NCBI GenBank assembly: GCA_002869895.2
Contig: NEWP02000033.1
Coordinates: 44,455-108,454 of the forward strand
Length of the DNA stretch: 64,000 nt
Source of the DNA: Nitrospira sp. CG24E
Lineage (GTDB): Bacteria; Nitrospirota; Nitrospiria; Nitrospirales; Nitrospiraceae
Direction: 5' to 3'
Shown: in pieces, positions 53,212 through 61,872 of the stretch
Layout: the number at the start of each line of letters is the position of its first letter
Numbering within the stretch: position 1 is the stretch's first letter
Position numbers and translations under genes: made by a program
Notes under the pieces: model-generated
Seen by the model: the letters and a program-made list of their open reading frames with translations, nothing else
Told to the model about the DNA's origin: nothing
Databases searched by the model: none

Positions 53212-54105
53212 TTATGCGGACACCGTGGGTCGCGCGGAGAGCTTCTCTCGCTCCTGCCTGGCTCGCTCGAGTTCCTTCTCAATACCCGATGCATCGCCCA
53301 GTTGAATGAGCTGTTTCAATTGGCTCAACGAGCGTTCATAGGCTTCGATGAAGGTGACGACATTGTCGCGGTTCCAGAGAAAAATATCGCGCCACATTTC
53401 AGGAGAACTCGCGGCAATCCTGGTCGTGTCCCGCAGCCCACCGCCTGAATGGCCTGCCAGATCGAGCGAGGGAACTTGCCGATCGCGAATCTCAGACAGG
53501 GCATTGATCAAGGCAAAGGCTGCCACATGAGGCAGATGGCTGACTGCTCCGAGGATCTTATCATGGAGGTGGGCATCCATCGTGAGCACCACCGAGCCGG
53601 TCTCTTGCCACATCGTTCGGACCTGCTCAAGCGCCTGGGGATCCGTCGTTTTTGTCGGAGTGATGATACAGCGTGCACCGACAAAAAGCTGATCCGATCC
53701 GGCTGCCACACCGGTCTTTTCCTTACCGGCAATGGGATGGGCTCCGATAAAATGGACACCGGCCGGCATGGCTCGTTCAGCCTGTTCCACCAGCAGACCC
53801 TTCACGCTTCCAACATCGGTCACAATCGCGCCTTTTTTCAAGCAAGACGCCCACTCGGTCAGATGCCGGTCGTATGTATCGACCGGCGTGGCCAGTACGA
53901 CCAGATCGGCATCCCTCACACCGTCTTTGGAATCGACGACGTAGCGGTCGATCGCGCCCAGCTCGACCGCCGTTTTCAAGTTTTCGACTCGCCTCCCAAC
54001 CCCGATGACCCTTGTCGCCAACCCCTTTCGGCGTAGAATCATCCCCAGCGATCCGCCGATCAGCCCGACTCCGATAATCGTCACTTGGGTGAAATGCAGC
54101 GCCAT
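53212..54105 (-). CDS. tyrA: Prephenate dehydrogenase
   Basis: This 297-residue NAD(P)-dependent enzyme converts prephenate (or arogenate) on the way to tyrosine. The N-terminal Rossmann motif is VTIIGVGLIGGSLGM, followed by DVGSVKG and FIGAHPIAGKEKTG. The start at 54105 is chosen because it begins MALHFTQVTIIGVG; a TTG at 54150 would add 15 residues but also has a fair ribosome binding site. No ACT or chorismate mutase domain is fused. Confidence 0.92.
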   Translation of the reverse strand: MALHFTQVTIIGVGLIGGSLGMILRRKGLATRVIGVGRRVENLKTAVELGAIDRYVVDSKDGVRDADLVVLATPVDTYDRHLTEWASCLKKGAIVTDVGSVKGLLVEQAERAMPAGVHFIGAHPIAGKEKTGVAAGSDQLFVGARCIITPTKTTDPQALEQVRTMWQETGSVVLTMDAHLHDKILGAVSHLPHVAAFALINALSEIRDRQVPSLDLAGHSGGGLRDTTRIAASSPEMWRDIFLWNRDNVVTFIEAYERSLSQLKQLIQLGDASGIEKELERARQEREKLSARPTVSA

Positions 54106-54165
54106 GCTTCTCGTTGGACCGAGGTCGCCCCTCAATCCTGATTCCTTCAAGCCCGGTCCTTCCGA

Positions 54166-55179
54166 CTACAGTTCCCGACCGACCGCCACTGCGATTTTCC
54201 CCATGTCCCGCATCAGCTCTTTGAACTGGCTTGGCTTAATGGATTCTTCACCGTCGCACAGAGCACATTCCGGGTTCGAATGGACTTCGATCAGAATGCC
54301 GTCCGCTCCCGCGGCCACTGCGGCCTTCGACATCGGTGCTACCAGATTCCACTTGCCGGTGGCATGGCTGGGATCGACGATGACGGGCAAATGCGAAAGT
54401 TCCTTCAATGTCGGAACGGCAGCGAGATCGAGCGTATTGCGGTACTGCGTTTCGAAGGTTCTGATCCCCCGTTCGCACAAGATGACGTTCTGATTCCCGC
54501 GGGACATGATGTATTCCGCCGACAGGAGGAATTCCTTGATCGTCGCCGAAAGTCCTCGCTTCAACAGGACCGGCTTGTCGTAGGCTCCAACTTCCTTGAG
54601 GAGTTCAAAATTCTGCATATTGCGGGCGCCGATCTGGATAATGTCGGCTTTTTCGAGAAACAGTTCGATGTCGCGGGTATCCAGAATTTCACTGACCACC
54701 GGCAACCCGGTTTGTTTCTTTGCCTCGACCAGGTAGTCCAATCCTTCACGTCCTAACCCCTGAAAGGAATAGGGCGAAGTCCGTGGCTTGTAGGCGCCGC
54801 CGCGTAAAATACTCGCCCCGGCCGCCTTGACCTCGTGAGCGATGCCGACCGTGATCTCGAGCCGCTCCACCGCGCAGGGTCCCGCCATAATGATCAGCTT
54901 GTTGCCGCCGATCTTCGCGCCGCCCACATCGATAATCGTACCTTCACGCTTGAACTCCCGGCTGACAAGCTTCCAAGGCGCGAGAATCGGGAGCACGCTT
55001 TCAACGCCCGGCATGGCCGTGAGCGGTTGGTTATGCAGAATGCGATCGTCGCCGACGACGCCGATGATCGTCCGTTCCTGGCCGGTCGAGAGTTGCGACT
55101 TCAGCCCCAGCTCGCGGAGCCGATCGATAATGTGGTCGACTTCCCGTTCACTAGCTTCTGGTTTTAATACAATGATCAT
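54166..55179 (-). CDS. aroF: 3-deoxy-7-phosphoheptulonate synthase (DAHP synthase)
   Basis: This 337-residue enzyme starts the shikimate pathway by joining PEP and erythrose-4-phosphate. An N-terminal ferredoxin-like domain of about 85 residues precedes the barrel, typical of the type-I beta form with feedback by tyrosine or phenylalanine. Barrel motifs are IIMAGPCAVERLE, RGGAYKPRTSPYSFQG and DPSHATGKW. GAGGACAAC precedes the ATG. Confidence 0.94.
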   Translation of the reverse strand: MIIVLKPEASEREVDHIIDRLRELGLKSQLSTGQERTIIGVVGDDRILHNQPLTAMPGVESVLPILAPWKLVSREFKREGTIIDVGGAKIGGNKLIIMAGPCAVERLEITVGIAHEVKAAGASILRGGAYKPRTSPYSFQGLGREGLDYLVEAKKQTGLPVVSEILDTRDIELFLEKADIIQIGARNMQNFELLKEVGAYDKPVLLKRGLSATIKEFLLSAEYIMSRGNQNVILCERGIRTFETQYRNTLDLAAVPTLKELSHLPVIVDPSHATGKWNLVAPMSKAAVAAGADGILIEVHSNPECALCDGEESIKPSQFKELMRDMGKIAVAVGREL

Positions 55180-55197
55180 GTTGTCCTCACCATGCGC

Positions 55198-56280
55198 TCA
55201 ATGCGATTGGATGACCCGCTTGAGCACAGCCAAGAATTCGCTGTTTTCTTCTTCCAGACCGACGGTCACTCGAACCATAGACCCCTCGATGTGACGAACG
55301 ATGATGCCCTCTCTCAGCATGGCCTCGAACAACGTACGGCCGTCTCGCCCGACATCGACATAGACAAAATTTGCTTCGCTCGGTATCGGTGAAAACCCGA
55401 GGATGGACAAGCCTTTAACTATCTGCTCCATCCCCGCTTCATTCACCGCTCGACTGCGAGCCACATGTTCGTCGTCGCCGAGGGCGGCGAGTGCGGCTCG
55501 CTGCGCCAGGCTATTGGCGTTGAAGGGAGGGCGGACTCGATTCAGGAAATTGATGATCTCCGCTGTGGCCACGCCGTACCCGATTCGCAATCCCGCGAGG
55601 CCATAGATTTTTGAAAATGTCCGCAGCACGATCACGTTCCGTCCCTGCTTCACATAGGCCATGGAGTCCGGAAACTGCCGGCTCCGGACGTACTCGAAGT
55701 AGGCTTCATCGAACACCACGACGACGTGCGACGGCACACGCGCGAGCAGCAGCTCGACTTCATCGGTTGACACCATCGTTCCGGTAGGATTATTAGGGTT
55801 ACAGAGGAACAGGAGCCTCGTCCGGTCGGTGATGGCGTCCGCCATCGCCGGAAGATCGTGCCGCCATTGCTTCAACGGGATGATGATGGGCTTCCCGTGG
55901 GCTGCCGTCACTTCCATCTTGTAGATGACGAAGGTCTGATCGGCCATGACCGCTTCATCGCCCGGGGCTAGAAACGTACGGGCGAGAAGGCCCAGAATTT
56001 CATCCGATCCATTTCCGAGTATGATTTGATCCCGGTTCACCTTCCAACGGTCCGCCAGGGCTTCTCGTAGGCGGAATGCACCGCCGTCGGGATAGCGATG
56101 CAGAGTCGCAGCCCCCTCACTCAACGCGGCGAGCGCCCTTGGAGATGATCCTAATGGATTCTCGTTGGACGCCAGCTTAATGACACGTGCGAGTCCTAGT
56201 TCTCGCTGGAGTTCCTCAATCGGCTTCCCGGGAACATAGGGACTCAGCGAGGCAATATCTGGATGGATCTTCAATGACAT
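55198..56280 (-). CDS. hisC: Histidinol-phosphate aminotransferase (or aromatic aminotransferase)
   Basis: This 360-residue PLP aminotransferase has KLASNENPLG, ILGNGSDEIL, FLCNPNNPTGTMV and the PLP Lys in RTFSKIYGLAGLRIGYG. The family is HisC-like. Its position between pheA and aroF suggests it may act mainly on phenylpyruvate or prephenate, as aromatic aminotransferases in such operons do; sequence alone does not decide. Confidence 0.92.
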   Translation of the reverse strand: MSLKIHPDIASLSPYVPGKPIEELQRELGLARVIKLASNENPLGSSPRALAALSEGAATLHRYPDGGAFRLREALADRWKVNRDQIILGNGSDEILGLLARTFLAPGDEAVMADQTFVIYKMEVTAAHGKPIIIPLKQWRHDLPAMADAITDRTRLLFLCNPNNPTGTMVSTDEVELLLARVPSHVVVVFDEAYFEYVRSRQFPDSMAYVKQGRNVIVLRTFSKIYGLAGLRIGYGVATAEIINFLNRVRPPFNANSLAQRAALAALGDDEHVARSRAVNEAGMEQIVKGLSILGFSPIPSEANFVYVDVGRDGRTLFEAMLREGIIVRHIEGSMVRVTVGLEEENSEFLAVLKRVIQSH

Positions 56281-56284
56281 GACA

Positions 56285-57361
56285 TCAACTGTGGGCCGGA
56301 TAGGATCCGAGGACCTTCATGAACAGGCAGCGTCCGACAATTTCATCGACGGCTTTCTTGACCCGCTCTTCCTGAATATGGCCTTCGATATCGACGAAAA
56401 AAATGTACTCCCAGGCTTTTCGTCTGGAAGGGCGCGATTCGATCTTGGTCAGGCTCAGACCATGAGAAGCAAAGGGCCTGAGAAGATCGTACAGGGCGCC
56501 GACCTTGTCTTTTACCGAGAGCATTAAGGAGGTCTTGTCTTTTCCCGTACGCTCTGGCGGCTTCTGAGAGAGGACGAGAAAGCGCGTCATGTTGTACATA
56601 TTATCTTCGATGCGGGCCTTGATGACCTTCAAGCCGTACATCTGGGCCGCCAGCTCCGATGCGATAGCGGCAGCCATCTGATTCTCCACGCATAGCTCCG
56701 CCGCGCGTGCGGTGCTGGCCACTTCCGACCAAGGCACGCCGGGCAGATTCGTTTCCAGCCAATTCCGACATTGGGCAATGGCCTGGGGATGAGAATGAAT
56801 CGTTTTCACCTCTTCCATCACGCCGGACTTCGACATCAAATGATGGGAGACTTCTTGAAGAACCTCGCCGTAGATCAGGAGGTCGGAATCGATGAACATA
56901 TCGAGTGTGTGGGTCACGACACCTTCCGTCGTATTCTCGATCGGGACCACGCCGAAATTGGCGCGCCCCCGTTCGACCTCACTGAATACTTCCCTGATGC
57001 TATTGACCGGAATATATTGGGCAGACGATCCAAATTTCTGCATGCAAGCCATATGCGTGAACGTCGCCCTGGGGCCAAGATAGGCGACCTTCTGAGGGCC
57101 TTCGAGAGAGAGGGAGGCGGACATGATTTCTCGATAGACTGGCCGGATTGCCTCGGAGGGAAATGGCCCGGAGTTCTGCTGTACGAGGCGCTCGATTATT
57201 GCCGCTTCCCGCGCGGATGTGTGGAGATTGGCGTCCGCATCCTGCTGTTTCTTAATCTTACCGATCTCGATGACGCTTTTGGACCGCACATTCAGCAGTC
57301 GCAAAATCTCGTCATCGATGCGATCGATCTCTTGCCGGTACTTGGAAAAGTCTCCGGACAC
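56285..57361 (-). CDS. pheA: Bifunctional chorismate mutase/prephenate dehydratase
   Basis: This 358-residue P-protein makes phenylpyruvate. The AroQ chorismate mutase lies at about residues 1-85 (YRQEIDRIDDEILRLLNVRS). Prephenate dehydratase follows at 90-265 (KVAYLGPRATFTHMA, ENTTEGVV, NMTRFLVLSQ), and the ACT domain at 275-350 (LMLSVKDKVGALYDLLRPF with ESRPSRRKAWEY, the Phe-binding site). The start is GTG with AGAGGGGG ahead. It is the first gene of the aromatic/translation operon. A possible promoter is at 57400-57428. Confidence 0.95.
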   Translation of the reverse strand: MSGDFSKYRQEIDRIDDEILRLLNVRSKSVIEIGKIKKQQDADANLHTSAREAAIIERLVQQNSGPFPSEAIRPVYREIMSASLSLEGPQKVAYLGPRATFTHMACMQKFGSSAQYIPVNSIREVFSEVERGRANFGVVPIENTTEGVVTHTLDMFIDSDLLIYGEVLQEVSHHLMSKSGVMEEVKTIHSHPQAIAQCRNWLETNLPGVPWSEVASTARAAELCVENQMAAAIASELAAQMYGLKVIKARIEDNMYNMTRFLVLSQKPPERTGKDKTSLMLSVKDKVGALYDLLRPFASHGLSLTKIESRPSRRKAWEYIFFVDIEGHIQEERVKKAVDEIVGRCLFMKVLGSYPAHS

Positions 57362-57399
57362 AACGATCCCCCTCTTTCCAACCTGAGGATGCGGTCATC

Positions 57400-57428
57400 T
57401 ATTTATCGGTTGGGGTGGCACAAGCCAA
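57400..57428 (-). promoter_or_regulatory. Possible promoter of the pheA operon
   Basis: On the minus strand TTGGCT (complement of 57423-57428) and TAAATA (57400-57405) are 17 bases apart, about 40 bases before the GTG of pheA. The -35 box is fair and the -10 box weak. Confidence 0.35.
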
Positions 57429-57551
57429 GTGGGAAATGATACAGGAACCATTCCTGGCAATGCAAGGAGACCCTAGAGGTTTCAAAAGCTTGTGCGATGT
57501 ATCCGTATGTTCGTATCTGCCGTCAGCAGGATGTAGCTGGGGCCTGGTTTC

Positions 57552-58559
57552 TCACGAGAAGAGGGGGGAAGTCGGTCTTTTGAAATGATCGAAAGCCAGC
57601 TTCGTGGCTTGACGGCCCCGACCGGTTCGCTCGAGAAAGCCGGCCTGAATCAGATAGGGCTCATGGACATCTTCGAGGGTGCCCTTGTCTTCCTGGACCG
57701 CGGCAGCCAGAGATTCCACTCCAACCGGCCCTCCGGCAAACTTGTCGATGATGGTCAGAAGAATCTGGCGATCCATCTCATCGAACCCCGCTTCATCCAC
57801 GCCCAACCAGACGAGGGCCTCCTGGGCAACGGCTTGAGTTACGCGTCCCGCTGCCTTGACCTGCGCATAGTCGCGCACCCGTTTGATAAGCCGGTTGACG
57901 ATGCGAGGAGTTCCTCGCGCACGACCGGCAATTTCTTGTGCTCCCCCGGAGTCGATGGGGATTCCGAGCACTCCGGCCGAGCGCGTGACGATGGTCTGCA
58001 ATTCCACTGGAGAATAAAACTCCAGACGGTGGACGAGGCCAAATCGGTCCCGTAGTGGGGAGGTCAGGGCACCGGCCCTGGTGGTAGCCCCGACGAGCGT
58101 AAATTGGGGGAGATCTAATTTCACTGTCCTGGCGGCAGGTCCCTGACCGATCACGAGGTCGAGCTGATAGTCCTCCATTGCTGGGTAGAGCGCTTCCTCG
58201 ACAGAGGCAGGGAGCCGGTGAATCTCGTCGATGAACAGGACATCGTGCTCTTGGAGGTTTGTCAGGATGGCGGCCAGATCTCCCGCATGGGCCAACACGA
58301 GACCGGAGGTCGAGCGGAGCGCAGCCCCCATCTCACGAGCAATGATGTGGGCAATGGTCGTTTTTCCCAACCCAGGGGGGCCATAAAAGATCGTATGATC
58401 AAGCGCTTCATTCCGCTGCTTTGCCGCCTCGATGCAGATCCGCAGAGACTCTTTCATCCGCTCCTGGCCGATGTATTCCTCTAAAGTCTGCGGACGCAGC
58501 ACCGTTTCAATACTGCGCTCTTCGTCCGTGATCTGCGTACCGACAACCCGCTCGATCAT
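57552..58559 (-). CDS. ruvB: Holliday junction branch migration helicase RuvB
   Basis: This 335-residue AAA+ motor drives Holliday junction branch migration together with RuvA. It has the N-terminal [20 protein letters not shown], Walker [18 protein letters not shown], Walker [21 protein letters not shown], sensor [18 protein letters not shown] and the C-terminal winged helix ([18 protein letters not shown]). AAGGGGG precedes the ATG. A Cys-rich exported protein gene separates it from ruvA. Confidence 0.97.
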   Translation of the reverse strand: MIERVVGTQITDEERSIETVLRPQTLEEYIGQERMKESLRICIEAAKQRNEALDHTIFYGPPGLGKTTIAHIIAREMGAALRSTSGLVLAHAGDLAAILTNLQEHDVLFIDEIHRLPASVEEALYPAMEDYQLDLVIGQGPAARTVKLDLPQFTLVGATTRAGALTSPLRDRFGLVHRLEFYSPVELQTIVTRSAGVLGIPIDSGGAQEIAGRARGTPRIVNRLIKRVRDYAQVKAAGRVTQAVAQEALVWLGVDEAGFDEMDRQILLTIIDKFAGGPVGVESLAAAVQEDKGTLEDVHEPYLIQAGFLERTGRGRQATKLAFDHFKRPTSPLFS

Positions 58560-58581
58560 CGATGGCCCCCTTGTTCTGGTC

Positions 58582-59070
58582 TTACCTCTTTTCGGGCGTT
58601 GGGAGGTATTTGGGTGGAGGCGGCAAGGCGCCCTGCCCCGGTGTTGCCGTACTACCGCAATCCGGCGGGCAGGTCTTACCGCCTTGAGTCGGATCCGGAA
58701 GGTTCAGCTCCATCTTTTCCAACTGACATTGTGTGAGCAGTCCACCGTCACGATTTCCACACCGAGCCGGTACTGTCGAGTTGCCGATTTCACGGTAACC
58801 CTGGGGGCAGGATCCGCAGACAGACAGCAGATTGGCCCCCAGTGGGACGCACTGTACGAGTGTGGGGTCGCCCTCTTTGCAGATTTCTTTGGCCTCGGTC
58901 ACGCCAGTCGTTGCATAGCCGTCAGGACAGCTCCCACAAGTTTTGCGAATGCTTTTGGGCTCATTCGATTCTTCGGCTTGCACAGGCATTGCTCCCAGCC
59001 CCAGTAGGAGTACCACAAGCCCCAGGGGCAATTGAGTCCGGACTATTCGTTGGACCAATCTGGTCATCAT
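58582..59070 (-). CDS. Cys-rich exported protein, 162 residues
   Basis: The signal peptide has the core [19 protein letters not shown]. The mature part has two repeats of a Cys pattern: [20 protein letters not shown]...CVPLG and [20 protein letters not shown]...CQLEK, about 45 residues each. A Pro-rich tail with one more Cys pair (KTCPPDCG) follows. The pattern suggests disulfide-stabilised modules outside the cytoplasm. It lies 2 bp after ruvA and 22 bp before ruvB, an odd place for an exported protein. No family is recognised. Confidence 0.75.
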   Translation of the reverse strand: MMTRLVQRIVRTQLPLGLVVLLLGLGAMPVQAEESNEPKSIRKTCGSCPDGYATTGVTEAKEICKEGDPTLVQCVPLGANLLSVCGSCPQGYREIGNSTVPARCGNRDGGLLTQCQLEKMELNLPDPTQGGKTCPPDCGSTATPGQGALPPPPKYLPTPEKR

Positions 59071-59072
59071 TA

Positions 59073-59681
59073 TTACCCCCTTGCCAATTCCTTCAGAGAC
59101 TCACGAATCATGTCTTTGAGCGCCATAGATTCAGTGTTGGCCTTCTTCACCTGTTTCAACGCCTCTTTGGCATCTTGCGGGCGATAGCCCAAATTCACGA
59201 GGGCCGACAGGGCGTCGTCGAAGACGCCATCTTGTCCCTGCCGGGGTACGTCATTTCCTGCCGCGAGGCCAGGGTCGAGTTTTCCGATTTTGTCCTTGAG
59301 TTCCAGCACAAGGCGGCTGGCCGACTTGTTACCGATCCCTGGAACCGTCGTCAACTTCTCGACATCTCCCGACTGAATCGACGAGACCAGGTCGGACACC
59401 GGGAGGGCCGACAATACGCTGAGCGCCAGTTTGGGTCCGACGCCCGACACACTGGTCAACAGCACGAAGGCATCTTTTTCCTGCGACGTCAGAAAGCCGA
59501 ATAGTTGAATCGCGTCTTCACGGACATGGGTGTGAACGCTCAGCGAGGTGCTTTCACTGAGATTGGACAACCCGTAATAGGTGCTGAGAGGGATAAACAC
59601 TTCATACCCGACCCCGTGCACGTCGAGGACCAGATAGGTCGGCGCCTTGAAGGCCAATCGGCCTGTCAGTGAGGCGATCAT
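59073..59681 (-). CDS. ruvA: Holliday junction DNA helicase subunit RuvA
   Basis: This 202-residue protein binds Holliday junctions as a tetramer and recruits RuvB. It has the N-terminal OB-fold (MIASLTGRLAFKAPTYLVLD...), then the helix-hairpin-helix pair VSGVGPKLALSVLSALP and VPGIGNKSASRLVLELKDK, and the C-terminal RuvB-binding domain (DDALSALVNLGYRPQDAKEA). RuvC, often found between yebC and ruvA, is not present here. Confidence 0.97.
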   Translation of the reverse strand: MIASLTGRLAFKAPTYLVLDVHGVGYEVFIPLSTYYGLSNLSESTSLSVHTHVREDAIQLFGFLTSQEKDAFVLLTSVSGVGPKLALSVLSALPVSDLVSSIQSGDVEKLTTVPGIGNKSASRLVLELKDKIGKLDPGLAAGNDVPRQGQDGVFDDALSALVNLGYRPQDAKEALKQVKKANTESMALKDMIRESLKELARG

Positions 59682-59700
59682 ACTCTAAGAGGCAACATGG

Positions 59701-59775
59701 GCTGAAGGTGTTCAGGCTGAAGGCTGAAGTGTTCGGAGCTCCGACCTTCAGCCTGAACACCTTCAGGCTGAACAC
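59701..59775. repeat. Palindromic degenerate 7-nt repeats between yebC and ruvA
   Basis: GAAGGTGTTCAGGCTGAAG (59704-59722) and its exact inverse CTTCAGCCTGAACACCTTC (59746-59764) form a 19-bp stem around the palindrome CGGAGCTCCG. The arms are made of 7-nt units such as GCTGAAG, GTGTTCA, GGCTGAA, GGCTGAA and GTGTTCG. It may stop or stabilise the yebC transcript. Confidence 0.8.
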
Positions 59776-59796
59776 CTGAGTAGCTACCGCTGTTGC

Positions 59797-60549
59797 TCAT
59801 CCAGCAGCGGCCACTTTCTCCATCACCTCGTCAGAAATGTCAAAGTTGGCATGAACCTTCTGTACGTCGTCATGCTCATCCAAGACCTCCATCAACTTGA
59901 GCATTTGTTCCGCTGCCTTTTCCTCAAGTCTGATCGTATTTTGCGGAACGTAGGCCACCTCGGCAAACGAGGTGGCGATCTTGGCGTCGACGAGGGCCTT
60001 TTTTACCTGCTCAAAATAGTGCGGATCCGTGATGACCTCAAAGCTCTTGTCCCCCACCTTCACATCCTCGGCTCCCGCGTCGAGAACGAGAGACATCAGC
60101 GTGTCTTCGTCGACGGAGGTCTTCTCAATCGCGAGCAGCCCCTTTTTATGAAACTGCCAGGAGACGGCGCCTGCTTCCGCCATATTGCCATGATTCTTTG
60201 TGAGGAGGTTTCGTAGTTCTGCAACGGTTCGATTGCGGTTGTCACTCGTGATTTCCATCAATATGCCGGTTCCTCCAGGCCCATAGGCTTCCAGATTGAA
60301 CTCTTCATAGACCAGGCCGGGCAACTCTCCCGTACCGCGCTGAATGGCTTTTTTCAGCGTATCGCCAGGCATGTTGGCTTCTTTCGCCTTCATGATGGCC
60401 AAACGCAGTCTCGGATTACCGTCTGGATCGGCGCCTGAGCGTGCCGCAATCGCCACCTCGCGGATGATTCGGGTGAAGATCTTTCCGCGTTTGACGTCCT
60501 GGGCGCCTTTATGTCGTTTGACCGTTGCCCAATGGCTATGTCCACCCAT
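59797..60549 (-). CDS. yebC: YebC/PmpR family protein (TACO1-type)
   Basis: This 250-residue protein of the TACO1/YebC family has GGHSHWATVKRHKGAQDVKR at the start, IMKAKEANMPGDTLKKAIQRG, and VEFVDYTEE-like strands replaced by VNMPLTPE-type segments later. The three-domain length is normal. Members act in translation of difficult peptide motifs or as regulators. GGAGTAATC precedes the ATG. It is usually the neighbour of ruvC-ruvA-ruvB. Confidence 0.93.
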   Translation of the reverse strand: MGGHSHWATVKRHKGAQDVKRGKIFTRIIREVAIAARSGADPDGNPRLRLAIMKAKEANMPGDTLKKAIQRGTGELPGLVYEEFNLEAYGPGGTGILMEITSDNRNRTVAELRNLLTKNHGNMAEAGAVSWQFHKKGLLAIEKTSVDEDTLMSLVLDAGAEDVKVGDKSFEVITDPHYFEQVKKALVDAKIATSFAEVAYVPQNTIRLEEKAAEQMLKLMEVLDEHDDVQKVHANFDISDEVMEKVAAAG

Positions 60550-60680
60550 GATTACTCCATGCAGTGCGACTCAGGAGTCCGACCCTACCCGATACCATCC
60601 CGCTTGCTCAGAGCTCGTACTCGTAGCACAGGGTTTGGAAGGGTGTCAATTATGACGGGAGGCATCGGGTACAGAACTCA

Positions 60681-61457
60681 TTACTCTGAGTAGATCAACA
60701 GCTGGACCCCGATGAGTAGGATCAATCCAGCCCAGAGTAACTCCCATCGGGAGGACCGACCCAGCCATGGGGAGCGGAACCAATCGGATAGGAGTTTACA
60801 GGAGCCGGCGGTCACGGACATCGAGCCCATGATCATATGGTCCAGAGCGATCTTATCAGCCGAAGGATGAAGACCGTGCGAGTGGCCGAACAGCATTAGC
60901 CCCCCGATGATGGCAAACGATGGCAGGGGTGGGACCCAGACCGCATGGCCAATCCATCCAAGTCGACGGAGCAGCTCGACGGTCCCTACCGTTAACGACA
61001 GGAGGGCGTAACTCTTATGCTGAAAGATCTCCAAGTCACTGCCGAAAAACGTCTGCACGAAACCGAGCGAACCCATCGGCCAGGCTTCATGGTCGCTCCA
61101 GACGAAGAGATAAAATCCTGCCGTGAGTAAGGCTCCGGGAAGAAGAAATCTGGTCCAAGCCCAGAATGGTATTGCCAGCGCCTGGCGAAGCTCGCTGAGA
61201 CCGATGATGAGCACCAACAATCCGGTAAGGTGGTGATTAAACTCCGAATAGGCCACGCCTTGGGCTGAGCCCTCCCACCCACTACTGCTCGCTCCATGAT
61301 GAGCGTGCTCATACGGATGTCGGTTTTCGCTCGGCTGGGCGTAGAGGGGAGCTGTGTTCACGGGCAGAGGAATGGTACAGAGGATGGCCAGGAGGATTGC
61401 CATCGTTACGTTCGTTAACTGGAGCCCTGCCCACGACGGAAATTGTCGTTGCATCAT
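60681..61457 (-). CDS. Polytopic membrane protein, 258 residues
   Basis: After a signal-like first helix (NVTMAILLAILCTIPLPVNT) and a His-rich segment (RHPYEHAHHG), about six further membrane helices follow, including HLTGLLVLIIGLSELRQALA, FLLPGALLTAGFYLFVWSD and FAIIGGLMLFGHSHG. Conserved-looking His and Asp residues near the membrane edge (FNHHLTG, WSDHEAW, FQHKSYA, GHSHGLHP, LDHMIMG) suggest metal or haem binding. It follows a 97-residue gene by 8 bp. No family is named. Confidence 0.75.
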   Translation of the reverse strand: MMQRQFPSWAGLQLTNVTMAILLAILCTIPLPVNTAPLYAQPSENRHPYEHAHHGASSSGWEGSAQGVAYSEFNHHLTGLLVLIIGLSELRQALAIPFWAWTRFLLPGALLTAGFYLFVWSDHEAWPMGSLGFVQTFFGSDLEIFQHKSYALLSLTVGTVELLRRLGWIGHAVWVPPLPSFAIIGGLMLFGHSHGLHPSADKIALDHMIMGSMSVTAGSCKLLSDWFRSPWLGRSSRWELLWAGLILLIGVQLLIYSE

Positions 61458-61465
61458 GAGTGAAA

Positions 61466-61759
61466 TTAGCTGGCGCGGTGAGTGGTGATGAGGAGGGATC
61501 CGAGCTGGCGGAGTCGTTGAAAATATGGCTGGTATCCTTCCTCAACCTCGTCAGTCAGGGTATCCAGATCCGCGATACAGTCTTCAAGGATTCCAATCCG
61601 CTGAACATCAAGCCCTTCGGGAGTATCAAGAAAGTACACGACGCATCCGCTAATCACGGTATCCAGGGTCATCAGCGGCCCCTCATGTTGGCCTCCTACC
61701 TGAGGCCAGCGGTCGTTTTTGTGGTCTTCCCAGAGAGACAGTACAACGTTTCGATCCAT
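61466..61759 (-). CDS. Hypothetical protein, 97 residues
   Basis: The ATG has AGAGGA ahead. The product (MDRNVVLSLWEDHKNDRWPQ onward) is small, acidic and soluble, with a hydrophobic strand TVISGCVVYFLD and a helix GILEDCIADLDTLTDEVEEG. It is probably co-transcribed with the membrane protein that follows it by 8 bp. No family is recognised. Confidence 0.65.
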   Translation of the reverse strand: MDRNVVLSLWEDHKNDRWPQVGGQHEGPLMTLDTVISGCVVYFLDTPEGLDVQRIGILEDCIADLDTLTDEVEEGYQPYFQRLRQLGSLLITTHRAS

Positions 61760-61872
61760 CCCAAAGTCCTCTTTAATCCCGCCTGACTCAGATTCAACCC
61801 ATCTACCCTAGCGCAGAGAGCAACGGGGTCGCAAGCTTACAGGGACCAAATCCCGTACGTAACAGGTGAAAC

